Source: Nitrospirales bacterium (lineage in GTDB: Bacteria; Nitrospirota; Nitrospiria; Nitrospirales; UBA8639). From it: 42,738 nt of DNA. Shown in pieces: positions 1-6,407 of the stretch. The DNA is taken from assembly GCA_029261275.1 (NCBI GenBank), contig JAJDBR010000029.1, forward strand, positions 1 through 42,738, in the 5' to 3' direction. The stretch's first letter is position 1; each line of letters opens with the position of its first letter. The notes beneath the pieces were generated by a model. The model ran no database searches. It was not told the origin of the DNA and saw only the letters and a program-made list of their open reading frames with translations. The translations under genes were made by a program, and so were the position numbers.

Positions 1-234
1 CATGTGAGATTGACTAACCTGAAACATTCTTAAAACTTCGCCCCATTCCGTTTCAAATTGACACCATGATTCTTTTGAAGCGGCAACGCCCCCAACAGAA
101 AATATTGGCGTAGAGACATCGTCTTTGTGTCCGCTTTCATCCAGATAGGCAGTTAACATTAAGACAATCGGATGCGCCCCTTTCCACAAAAATGAAAACC
201 TTGTAATGCCTGACGACTCAATTGACGCTTCCAT
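1..234 (-). CDS. DUF3800 family protein, N-terminal part (cut by window edge)
   Basis: The first 78 codons of a leftward gene run off the window at base 1 with no stop. The translation contains LTAYLDESG near residue 28, then PIFSVGGVAAS and an FETEWGEVL segment. This is the typical start of DUF3800 proteins, whose conserved YLDESG carries an acidic residue thought to be functional. The family is common in phages and defence-associated loci; its activity is not established. The ATG at 234-232 is chosen because an AGGAGG ribosome site lies 7 bases upstream; an internal ATG just before LTAYLDESG is an alternative and would match the usual family start better. It is the last visible gene of the leftward operon and its start lies inside the preceding 29-codon frame, suggesting translational coupling. 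Confidence 0.8.
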   Translation of the reverse strand, partial: MEASIESSGITRFSFLWKGAHPIVLMLTAYLDESGHKDDVSTPIFSVGGVAASKESWCQFETEWGEVLRMFQVSQSHM

Positions 235-307
235 CGTATCCTCCTATGGTGTAGGTGCCAACATCAACATAGTCCCCCTTATCACTGGGGAGGGAGTGGA
301 TTGCCAC
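218..307 (-). CDS. Possible 29-aa coupled peptide
   Basis: A GTG-started frame of 29 codons with an AAGGAG site 9 bases upstream ends 17 bases inside the DUF3800 gene. The peptide (MAIHSLPSDKGDYVDVGTYT... ) is Asp/Gly/Tyr-rich and matches nothing recognised. It could be a real microprotein or a leader whose translation delivers ribosomes to the DUF3800 start. Its support is only the ribosome site and the tight packing. Confidence 0.35.
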   Translation of the reverse strand: MAIHSLPSDKGDYVDVGTYTIGGYDGSVN

Positions 308-440
308 GCCTATTCACTCCTTGTTCTCCTGCGAAGCCTATTCTTATACAATCATCTGGTTTCATCAGTCCTGATTTGACCATTAAATAGCTGGAATTAC
401 CATGATGCCTTGAGACAACAACAAGTTCGTAATCTTTCAC
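282..440 (-). CDS. Small 52-aa protein of unknown function
   Basis: A GTG start overlaps the stop of the preceding gene (ATGTGA on the minus strand) and is preceded by AGGGAGG at a good distance. The 52-residue product begins VKDYELVVVSRHHGNSSYLM, which reads as one beta-strand followed by a short helix, and ends in a Pro/Arg-rich tail. No family is recognised. The start-stop overlap, the strong ribosome site and the filling of an otherwise empty gap between two minus-strand genes support it as a real gene. Confidence 0.6.
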   Translation of the reverse strand: MKDYELVVVSRHHGNSSYLMVKSGLMKPDDCIRIGFAGEQGVNRRGNPLPPQ

Positions 441-760
441 ATGGCCTCCCTCTGATCCCAGATTTTTATAGAAATGATTGGATCAAGCGATACAGTAAGG
501 CTCCATTCGTACAACCGATGTTTGTGCCGGTGGCAGCATTCAGCTTCTACCCATCGATCACGAGGAAAAGTGAAAATGGCATGTTCTCCAACAACCGCAA
601 TTGAATGGGTTGCGGCCATCCAATTAGCGAGGGATAGGCAGCCAAGGTTCTTAAAATACGCAACCGGATGTTTTGGGGAACTTTCTGGGATGACAAGTGA
701 AGGTCTTGTCTCATCGAACGGAGAATTCTCGGAGAGATGGAACAGCAAGACGTCACTCAT
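437..760 (-). CDS. Hypothetical protein (107 aa)
   Basis: The ATG lies 2 bases after the stop of the zinc-finger gene, with a GGGAG site upstream, so it is co-translated with that gene. The product has no recognised family. It carries an HxxHxH-like cluster (CCHRHKHRLYEW, around residues 75-86) that could bind metal, and ends WDQREAM, where the next gene overlaps. An open frame on the plus strand covers part of the same DNA but lacks a ribosome site and operon context. Confidence 0.6.
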   Translation of the reverse strand: MSDVLLFHLSENSPFDETRPSLVIPESSPKHPVAYFKNLGCLSLANWMAATHSIAVVGEHAIFTFPRDRWVEAECCHRHKHRLYEWSLTVSLDPIISIKIWDQREAM

Positions 761-762
761 GC

Positions 763-1011
763 CTATGCTCCCTCATACGAATCATACTCCGCAGTTCCCG
801 CCTGCGACCCTGGCTCAGGCATGGCATGGTCAGCCTCATATTCATCTTGGCGTTTCCTCATTTCACGAACACGCGCCAAATGAACAAACCCCCGATTCCC
901 TTCAACTGGCAGTACACCTATAGTGTCAGTACCCGTAAAACAAATTTCATCAAAACCAGCTTTACACAATGGACACTGTATATATAAAACTTGAGTTGGC
1001 ATAACAAGCAT
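763..1011 (-). CDS. Phage-type zinc-finger protein
   Basis: An 82-residue protein with YIQCPLCKAGFDEIC near the N-terminus and, about 25 residues later, FVHLARVREMRKRQDEYEA. The CPxC...C...H spacing followed by a basic/acidic helix is that of the small zinc-finger proteins common in phages, which are probably DNA- or RNA-binding. The start is set at 1011 because AAAGGAG lies 6 bases upstream; an earlier in-frame ATG at 1035 would overlap the SSB gene and has no ribosome site. It lies directly downstream of SSB and is cotranscribed with it. The C-terminal third is acidic and probably disordered. Confidence 0.7.
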   Translation of the reverse strand: MLVMPTQVLYIQCPLCKAGFDEICFTGTDTIGVLPVEGNRGFVHLARVREMRKRQDEYEADHAMPEPGSQAGTAEYDSYEGA

Positions 1012-1021
1012 GGTCACTCCT

Positions 1022-1402
1022 TTATCGCGTGGCATACGACTCTTGCGGATTATAGCTCTCCTGCGACCCCTGCCCCTTTTTGGGCAGAAATGTCACATTG
1101 TCGCCCACCACTTCATGTTTGCTGCGTTTTTGCCCGTCGTCTGTTTCCCATCGGCGTTGCTGAAGACGGCCATCAATAATCGCGCCATCGCCTTTATTCA
1201 GATATTGGCCGCAATGTTCGGCTTGCCGCCCAAAGACCACGATATCCACGTAGGTGACTTCTTCCTTCAGCTCCTCGCCTTGGCGGTATTTGCGATTGAC
1301 GGCCAAGGGAAAATTGACGACCGGGGTGCCGCTGGGCGTGTATTTCAATTCGGGATCACGGGTGAGATTGCCGATGAGGATGACTTTGTTGAAGCTGGCC
1401 AT
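1022..1402 (-). CDS. ssb: Single-stranded DNA-binding protein
   Basis: A 126-residue OB-fold SSB. It opens ASFNKVILIGNLTRDPELKY, followed by PVVNFPLAVNR, VTYVDIVVFGRQAEHCGQYL and GRLQQRRWE, which are the canonical strands and the dimer/tetramer loop of bacterial-type SSB. It coats single-stranded DNA during replication and recombination. The C-terminal tail is short and ends QESYATR; the acidic DDDIPF-like tip used by cellular SSB to recruit partners is missing, which suggests a phage-specific or reduced interaction set. AAGGAG lies about 8 bases before the ATG. Confidence 0.95.
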   Translation of the reverse strand: MASFNKVILIGNLTRDPELKYTPSGTPVVNFPLAVNRKYRQGEELKEEVTYVDIVVFGRQAEHCGQYLNKGDGAIIDGRLQQRRWETDDGQKRSKHEVVGDNVTFLPKKGQGSQESYNPQESYATR

Positions 1403-1421
1403 GGGTTAGGTCTCCTTGGTT

Positions 1422-1697
1422 TTACTGGTAAAAAGTCTTGTCGCTTGCAAGTGTAGGAACGATCTTTTGTGGCGATGGCTGCTGTAGAGATCCAGTATCG
1501 TTTAAGCTGAGTTCCGGGTCGATAAAGCACCTCTCTGGCAATTTCATCGGTTCCGGGTTCGGTATGCCCAGCAACTCACGCGCTTCATCCATGTCAACTT
1601 GGGGAACGGATTGAATGGTCAGGCCGTTCGGCAATTCTACGACGTAGCAGCTCCTCACAATGGATTCTAGTAAGCATTGGGCTTGTTCGTTAGTCAT
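1422..1697 (-). CDS. Hypothetical protein (91 aa)
   Basis: The start overlaps the end of the upstream HNH-like gene by 8 bases and is preceded by AAAGGAGGG, so it is firmly in the operon. The N-terminal half (NEQAQCLLESIVRSCYVVEL) looks like a helix followed by a strand; the C-terminal half is Pro/Ser-rich and probably disordered. No family is recognised. It lies immediately upstream of ssb. Confidence 0.65.
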   Translation of the reverse strand: MTNEQAQCLLESIVRSCYVVELPNGLTIQSVPQVDMDEARELLGIPNPEPMKLPERCFIDPELSLNDTGSLQQPSPQKIVPTLASDKTFYQ

Positions 1698-2361
1698 GAC
1701 ATCCCTCCTTTACGAATGATGGTTTCACTAGAACATTCGAGGTCAAAGCTTTCTCAATGTCCCAACCTCTTTTGATTCTCGCTTGGAGAGTTGAATAGTC
1801 GATACTAAGATGACGAGCCCATTGAGCAATGGTCATGGTGAGGCCTTGGAAGGTAATATATTTATTTTTTCGCCTATTATTTTGTTGTTGTTCGCGCGTA
1901 GCCCAGTAGCAGTTATCAGGTGAGTATCCCTTCTGGTTGTCTCGACGTTCAATAGAATGGCCCAACGAAGGCCGTGGTCCCATGTCAGCAATAAAGGTAT
2001 TGATATCTGCCCATTCAGGGCAGAGCGTAATCCCGCGTCCTCCATAATTATGAAACCTGGGGTTTTTGGGATTCAGGCAGCGGTCCTTCATCCCAGCCCA
2101 TGGCTTATACTCTGGGACTTTCGCTTTTCCATGAGTTGCATTGCGTTTGATCAGCATGACCCTGTGGAGGCATCCGCATGATTTTGTGGCTGCATTTCTT
2201 AAATGTTTGTCGTAGATAATCTTTTCCGGCGTTCCACAATCGCACTTGCAGCGCCATTGCATTTGCCCACGATGGTTATCGTCCATCCGCTCAAGGACCG
2301 TTAGCAGTCCAATTTTTCTTCCAGTCAAATCAATGGATTTGGTAAGATGCTTTCCAGCCAT
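1690..2361 (-). CDS. HNH-type homing-endonuclease-like phage protein
   Basis: A 223-residue protein with two recognisable parts. Residues ~10-65 hold DLTGRKIGLLTVLERM and WRCKCDCG...KSCGCL, a four-cysteine zinc module. Residues ~85-165 hold MKDRCLNPKNPRFHNYGGRG, CPEWADINTFIADMG, and SIERRDNQKGYSPDNCYWAT followed by QQQNNRR, the signature of the phage AP2/HNH-like family of site-specific nucleases and DNA-binding proteins. The C-terminal ~50 residues (TMTIAQWARHLSIDYSTLQARI) look like a helix-turn-helix. The ATG at 2361 is used because GGAGG lies 7 bases upstream; the TTG two codons earlier is too close to that site. It is the first gene of the leftward operon. Confidence 0.75.
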   Translation of the reverse strand: MAGKHLTKSIDLTGRKIGLLTVLERMDDNHRGQMQWRCKCDCGTPEKIIYDKHLRNAATKSCGCLHRVMLIKRNATHGKAKVPEYKPWAGMKDRCLNPKNPRFHNYGGRGITLCPEWADINTFIADMGPRPSLGHSIERRDNQKGYSPDNCYWATREQQQNNRRKNKYITFQGLTMTIAQWARHLSIDYSTLQARIKRGWDIEKALTSNVLVKPSFVKEGCHD

Positions 2362-2395
2362 GGCCAAACCTCCGTTCTAGGTTGGGGTGTGGTTA

Positions 2396-2438
2396 GAGCC
2401 ATGAAGGAGTTAGCGCTTCTTCATGGCTCGTCTTTTTT
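2396..2438. terminator. Perfect 11-bp hairpin with T-run
   Basis: GAGCCATGAAG (2396-2406) pairs perfectly with CTTCATGGCTC (2419-2429) around a 12-base loop; a TCTTTTTT tract follows on the plus strand. As drawn it would terminate rightward transcription and shield the minus operon from antisense reading. It also lies at the predicted 5' end of the leftward transcript, where it could act as a stabilising 5' hairpin. Confidence 0.55.
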
Positions 2439-2440
2439 CT

Positions 2441-2470
2441 AGTATAGGACCCCTTTTATAAAATTAGCAA
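2441..2470 (-). promoter_or_regulatory. Candidate promoter for the leftward operon
   Basis: On the minus strand TTGCTA (2470-2465) and TATACT (2446-2441) are separated by 18 bases, a reasonable sigma-70 pair. Transcription would begin near 2434, about 70 bases before the HNH-like gene. An imperfect palindrome around CTCTCGTGAGAG (2488-2499) lies just upstream and could be an operator. Confidence 0.45.
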
Positions 2471-2575
2471 CGCCTCGCCACCTAGCACTCTCGTGAGAGC
2501 ATAGCAAGTCCTCTGCGCTCTTTTTCTCTGTCAACGGACATTTTGTGCCAGGTCCGACAATCCTCCAGTAAATGT

Positions 2576-2657
2576 CTGTCAAATATATTTAAAGGGATAC
2601 CCCTTTATAAATCGTTAGACAATTGGGCACTCTCTAGGAGTTTCCAAATTGTCTAAC
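2576..2657. repeat. Double-palindrome repeat unit, copy 1
   Basis: The unit starts CTGTCAAATATATTTAAAGG, contains an AAAGGG-ATAC-CCCTTT palindrome, then TATAAATCGTTAG. It ends in a perfect 11-bp inverted repeat, GTTAGACAATT (2614-2624) with AATTGTCTAAC (2647-2657). Copy 2 lies 332 bases downstream in the same orientation. No gene is present. Confidence 0.7.
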
Positions 2658-2842
2658 AACCCCTCCACGAACAATTCTCTGCACAAACTTTTCTCTGTCA
2701 ACGGACATTTTGTGTCCCTCCCGCATTCTCTGCACAATATGTCCGGTGACAAGATCACCTCCCCTTACGCAGCAAAATATTTCCCCTGTACCTAGGGACG
2801 GGAGAAAAGATTCCCTGCGTACCCATTGACAACGGACATTTA

Positions 2843-2899
2843 GTGACAATTTGTCATCCTTTCCCCACCGAAACGGTGACAATTTGTCATCCTTTCCCC
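2843..2899. repeat. 24-bp tandem repeat with internal palindrome
   Basis: GTGACAATTTGTCATCCTTT plus CCCC occurs at 2843-2866 and identically at 2876-2899, 33 bases apart (about three helical turns). Each copy contains TGACAATTTGTCA, a near-perfect palindrome typical of a dimeric repressor site. Positioning on the same DNA face suggests cooperative binding. Confidence 0.7.
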
Positions 2900-2907
2900 G
2901 TACATGC

Positions 2908-2989
2908 CTGTCAAATATATTTAAAGGGGTACCCTTTATAAATCGTTAGGCAATTGGGCGCACTCTAGAGCCTTCCCTTTTGCCTAACG
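2908..2989. repeat. Double-palindrome repeat unit, copy 2
   Basis: This copy repeats the order of copy 1: CTGTCAAATATATTTAAAGG, an AAAGGG-GTA-CCCTTT palindrome, TATAAATCGTTAG, then an inverted repeat. Here the arms are CGTTAGGCAA (2944-2953) and TTGCCTAACG (2980-2989). Compared with copy 1, the A-T pair inside the arm has become G-C on both sides, so the stem is kept although the sequence changed. Confidence 0.7.
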
Positions 2990-3203
2990 ATTTCTCAACG
3001 GACATTTCGCTGGTCCGTCTTCAGGTCATGCAAAAATGTCCGTTGACGCACGCTTCTTCATGATCCGCACCTCTCGAACGCGGCACGTCAATAGGAACGT
3101 GGAAAAACATTCGCCACGTCCCCCCCGCCTTATCCACACGCACGGTTTCACAGTAACGCAGGTAACACCCCTCTTTGCCGAACGGACATAAGATGAAGAC
3201 TGC

Positions 3204-4064
3204 ATGGAGAATTTCTCACCCCTGACAGTCGAATGCTTACTCAAGGCCACGCCTCGCGTGGAAGGGGGGCAACGTGTCATTTATTGCGAGCCCTCCAATG
3301 AAGCCACCGACATGGAAGGGGAGCGCGTCTTGCGCCAGGCCCTGGCCGACTCCCGGTCCTATTTCCTCAAAAAAGGCAATTTCGATATCGACCACTTGAG
3401 TTTGGTGGGGTACGCCAAGGGGATCGCGAATCCGCGGTTCTATGAAATTGGGCGACCAACCGAGGTCAAGCTCGATGAAGGCCGGACCTTTGTCAAAGGC
3501 GTGATTTATGAAGGCGAGATCCATGAACAAGCCAATTATTTTTGGAAAAGTTTAACCGAATCCCTCCCACCGATGCCGTGGTTTCCCAGCGTGGGCGGCC
3601 ATGTGCGTGACGCCGGGACCATTTTACCCAAGGGCGAATCGGCGCCCGTGCGTGCCATCAAAAAAGTCTATTGGAACAATATTGGCTTTTCGCGGGAACC
3701 CGTGAATACCACTGTCCCCGGTGTGACCACCATGCCGTTAGGGGCCTTTGCCAAATCCTGGATTGGGGTGGGGAGTGATCTGGTGTTTAAAACCATCGCG
3801 GCGGGGTATGGCACCGACCACGCGACACTCACCGGCGGCGGGGCCTTACGGCAGGAATCCCTCCATGGCGTGTTTCATACGGTCTGGAATCGGGTGCTCA
3901 AGAAAATTCAAGCCGGGGGCTTATCTCTGTCAGGCGATCCACACGAGGTCCGTCACTATTTAATCGAATCCGAGGGGCTGAAGCCGGACGAAGCCACAGA
4001 TGCCCTCCGGTGGTTTGCCGATCAACGGCGCAACTTTCAATCAAAGGAGCTTACTCATGTCTAA
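3204..4064 (+). CDS. Predicted prohead serine protease with MCP-like C-terminal motif
   Basis: A 286-residue protein resembling XkdF/prohead-protease-like proteins. RVIYCEPSNEATDMEGERVL (24-43) gives the first strand and the acidic loop; FDIDHLSLVGYAKG carries a candidate catalytic His64; PWFPSVGGHV carries a candidate Ser129. It would cleave scaffold and capsid proteins during head maturation. Residues 199-220 (AAGYGTDHATLTGGGALRQE...) closely match residues 34-55 of the major capsid protein, which is unusual (see findings). The scaffold-like gene overlaps its end by 8 bases. No good ribosome site precedes the ATG (only an AAGATGAAG stretch). Terminase and portal, normally upstream, are absent. 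Confidence 0.6.
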   Translation: MENFSPLTVECLLKATPRVEGGQRVIYCEPSNEATDMEGERVLRQALADSRSYFLKKGNFDIDHLSLVGYAKGIANPRFYEIGRPTEVKLDEGRTFVKGVIYEGEIHEQANYFWKSLTESLPPMPWFPSVGGHVRDAGTILPKGESAPVRAIKKVYWNNIGFSREPVNTTVPGVTTMPLGAFAKSWIGVGSDLVFKTIAAGYGTDHATLTGGGALRQESLHGVFHTVWNRVLKKIQAGGLSLSGDPHEVRHYLIESEGLKPDEATDALRWFADQRRNFQSKELTHV

Positions 4065-4776
4065 CCAGACACAGCCAGAAGCCGGATCGGTGGTCACACC
4101 GGATCTGACGGAATTCAATGAATCCATGCAGGGGCTCGAAGCCTTTTCCAAAGCCCATGCGAGTTCGATGGCCAAAGGGATGGCCTATAACAAGCCGGCC
4201 GAGATGACCCCGGAAGAAGAAGAAGCGGCCAAGAAGAAGGCTGAAGAAGAAGAGGGCGAGGCGTTACCAGGGGAACCCCTCGGCAAGTCTGCGGCGGCGC
4301 CGCCTGCCGACGGTGAGGATCCGAATGCGATGAATGCGGAGGAGTTTCTGAATAAGGCCAATGTCCTCCTAGGGAAGACAGTCGAAACCGTCATTGTGCC
4401 GCAACAGCACGCCTTATTGCTCATGGCGAAAGGCTTGGTCGAGCACGGAAAAGTCCTCAAGTCTCTCAGCGGCGTGGGTGAAGAGCTGGCGTCTTTGCGC
4501 GAAGAACTTGTGGCCCAAGGCCAATTGCCGCACATGCGGAAGTCAACCTTGACCCTGCACGAGCGACAACCTAGTGGCGCGGTGAATCCGTCACCGGAGC
4601 CAACCGGGGCCGAGGTGCCGAAGCAGCTACTCGCCAAAGCGCATGGGGTCGGGGGCTTGCTGGCCAAAGGCGTGCTCTCACCTGAGGCGATTGGCATCTT
4701 GGAACGCTGCTCCAACAGAAACGAAGCGTTACCGCCCCACATGGGCAATCTAGCGCAGTTCGCCAGCGACAATTAA
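4057..4776 (+). CDS. Scaffold/prohead core-like protein
   Basis: A 239-residue acidic protein between protease and capsid, the usual place for a scaffold. Residues ~50-80 are a run of Glu/Lys (TPEEEEAAKKKAEEEEGEAL), followed by an Ala/Pro linker, then predicted helices (EEFLNKANVLLGKTVETVIV, LLLMAKGLVEHGKVLKSLSG) that could form coiled coils. The ATG at 4057 is chosen for its AAAGGAG site; the frame stays open 19 codons upstream without a ribosome site. No sequence family is certain; role inferred from composition and position. Confidence 0.55.
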   Translation: MSNQTQPEAGSVVTPDLTEFNESMQGLEAFSKAHASSMAKGMAYNKPAEMTPEEEEAAKKKAEEEEGEALPGEPLGKSAAAPPADGEDPNAMNAEEFLNKANVLLGKTVETVIVPQQHALLLMAKGLVEHGKVLKSLSGVGEELASLREELVAQGQLPHMRKSTLTLHERQPSGAVNPSPEPTGAEVPKQLLAKAHGVGGLLAKGVLSPEAIGILERCSNRNEALPPHMGNLAQFASDN

Positions 4777-4791
4777 CACACGACGAAAAAT

Positions 4792-4850
4792 CTTCGGAGG
4801 CTAGGCTGATCACCAAAGAGTGGTGCTTCCCTAACCACCTGCCTCCGGAG
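4792..4850 (+). ncRNA. Candidate structured RNA element upstream of the major capsid gene
   Basis: The outer stem CTTCGGAGGC (4792-4801) pairs with GCCTCCGGAG (4841-4850) with one G-U. Inside it lie TAGG/CCTA and a CACC-7 nt-GGTG hairpin. The core CTAGGCTGATCACC, then 7 bases, then GGTGCT and TTCCC, recurs upstream of the tail tube gene (12453 onward) with a different but again self-complementary outer stem. The element ends about 50 bases before the capsid ATG. Likely role: mRNA stability, translation or processing of a highly expressed gene. Confidence 0.65.
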
Positions 4851-4900
4851 TCATTTACATAGGGATTTATAGCGCGTTGGGAGGTGCTGGTGAGGATGAT

Positions 4901-6370
4901 ATGTATCCAACAGCAATTCAAGGTCAAGCGGGCGCGCAATTTGGCGGGATGCCGATTAATGCTGATCAAGGCATGTGGGCTGATCTGCAAAAAGCGGTGA
5001 CCGCTGGGTATGGCAGTGATTCCGCCTCTCTCGTGGGCGGGGGATCTCTCCGAGTAGAAAGTCTCGAGCACACGCTGATGAGCGTCGTGCAAACCGTCGA
5101 CCATTTCAGTTTATTTAACCGGCTCAAAAAATCCGCGGCCACCGCGACCGTCGACGAATGGACGGAACATAGCGATATTGGCGGGCGGCCAGGCGGAGCC
5201 TTCAACATGGAGTTGGGGGACATTCAGTCCTCGACCGGCAGCTATGCTCGGCGCGTGGCGTTCGTCAAGTACATGATGACGCGGCGATCGGTCTCCGTCG
5301 TGCAGAACATGCAGAATGCCATCATTTCAGCCGAAGCCCAGGAGCAAATTGATGGCACGCTCGAACTGCTCACCAGCGCGGAGTGGGGATTGTTTTTCGG
5401 AAATTCCGCGGTCGTGCCTGAGGAGTTTGATGGGTTGGATGTCACCATCCGCAATGTGGGGAGTGCCGACCATGTGATTGATGTCGGGGGCCTCCCCTTA
5501 GACGACCAAGGCTTCAAGCTCGTCTTGCAAGGGGCCTCGACCATCGCCGGGTTGAAAAACTTCGGAAAACCCACCGACCTCTATCTGTCCTATAACGCCC
5601 AAACGGATATGGATCTGAAGCTCGATCCGGCGTTCCGTGTGCCGTTAACCGATGTGGGCGCGGGCGGTGTGTCGTTAGGGGCTCCCGTCGCGGGCGTCCG
5701 GACGTCATTCGGGAAAATCGGCAACAACCCGGATGTGTTTATCCAAGAAGGTGCCATCCCGCCGGAGGCCGAAATCCCAGCCGCCCATACCGTCGCCGAT
5801 CCGACCGTCCCGGTCTCAGTTACGGCTGTGGCCGCGTCTGATACCAGCTCCAAGTTTGCCGCGGGGCAGGACGGGAATTATTACTGGGGCGTCACCTCGG
5901 TGAATCGAAACGGCGAATCGGCGATGGCCCTGACGACCCAAACGGCGGTCGCGGTCGGGGAAAAAGCCACCTTGACGATTACTCGGCCGGCGACGCTCGA
6001 TGCCACGGGATACAAAATCTATCGATCCCGAACAGATGGGACCAATGATCCCTTGGATATGCGGTTTATGTTCCGTGTCGCCGATAGTGGGGCGGGCACA
6101 ACCGTGTACGTGGATCTCAATCGCGAAATCCCCGGAACCTCGCAAGCGTTCATGTTGAACTTGAATCCAGCGCTGAACGCGATTGGGTGGCGGCAATTGA
6201 TGCCGATGACCCGGTTCCCGCTCTATCCCACCGTGAAAGCGGAGGTGCCGTGGGCGCAATTGCTGTTTGGGTATTTGCGAGTGACCAAAGCCCGACAACA
6301 TATCTTGCTGAAAAATATCCTACCCGCCCAGAACAAAGACGTGTGGGATCCATTTGGCGCGGCTGCCTAA
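4901..6370 (+). CDS. Major capsid protein with Ig/FnIII-like inserted domain
   Basis: A 489-residue capsid protein. The N-terminal arm has a Gly/Ala-rich start and AVTAGYGSDSASLVGGGSLR (32-51), a motif of large-phage capsid proteins. The central part (YARRVAFVKYMMTRRSVSVV, FFGNSAVVPEEFDGLD, KPTDLYLSYNAQTDMDLKL) fits the HK97-type fold. Residues ~303-412 form an insertion with YYWGVTSVNRNGES and YKIYRSRTDG, typical of fibronectin-III/Ig-like domains that decorate capsids. The C-terminal part resumes with LYPTVKAEVPWAQLLFGYLR. The ATG at 4901 has GGTGAGG upstream; a TTG eight codons earlier is less likely. Its long structured leader suggests strong, controlled expression. Confidence 0.85.
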   Translation: MYPTAIQGQAGAQFGGMPINADQGMWADLQKAVTAGYGSDSASLVGGGSLRVESLEHTLMSVVQTVDHFSLFNRLKKSAATATVDEWTEHSDIGGRPGGAFNMELGDIQSSTGSYARRVAFVKYMMTRRSVSVVQNMQNAIISAEAQEQIDGTLELLTSAEWGLFFGNSAVVPEEFDGLDVTIRNVGSADHVIDVGGLPLDDQGFKLVLQGASTIAGLKNFGKPTDLYLSYNAQTDMDLKLDPAFRVPLTDVGAGGVSLGAPVAGVRTSFGKIGNNPDVFIQEGAIPPEAEIPAAHTVADPTVPVSVTAVAASDTSSKFAAGQDGNYYWGVTSVNRNGESAMALTTQTAVAVGEKATLTITRPATLDATGYKIYRSRTDGTNDPLDMRFMFRVADSGAGTTVYVDLNREIPGTSQAFMLNLNPALNAIGWRQLMPMTRFPLYPTVKAEVPWAQLLFGYLRVTKARQHILLKNILPAQNKDVWDPFGAAA

Positions 6371-6407
6371 GGGCCTCGCTGACGTCATCGAGGGAGACAC
6401 ACACGAA

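Larger units (their letters stand above)
2526..3190. repeat. Dispersed CAACGGACATTT-type sites in divergent control region
   Basis: Inside an 840-base stretch with no credible gene, the sequence TCAACGGACATTT occurs at 2531-2543, 2698-2710 and 2995-3007. Close variants are at 2829-2841 (ACAACGGACATTT), near 2739-2751 (ATGTCCGGTGAC, opposite strand), 3034-3046 (AAATGTCCGTTGA, opposite strand) and 3180-3189 (GAACGGACAT). At least three are followed by TTGTG or AGTG. The number and the mix of orientations fit binding sites for one protein: a repressor or activator, a replication initiator, or a transposase whose element left an end here. Confidence 0.7.

Noticed and set aside
474-923. 149-codon open frame on the plus strand
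   Set aside because: It overlaps two minus-strand genes that have ribosome sites and tight coupling; its composition is that of an antisense shadow.
1010-1456. 148-codon open frame antisense to ssb
   Set aside because: The minus strand encodes a clear SSB in the same DNA; no start signal is visible.
2526-3190. CRISPR-like array
   Set aside because: The repeats are of several types, irregularly spaced and in both orientations, with no uniform spacers and no cas genes.
2634-3280. Short minus-strand open frames in the repeat region
   Set aside because: They span the repeats and palindromes, lack ribosome sites and read as low-quality protein.
5816-6301. 161-codon minus-strand frame inside the capsid gene
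   Set aside because: Its content is Arg/His-rich as expected of the reverse of a GC-rich gene; the plus-strand capsid protein is well supported.
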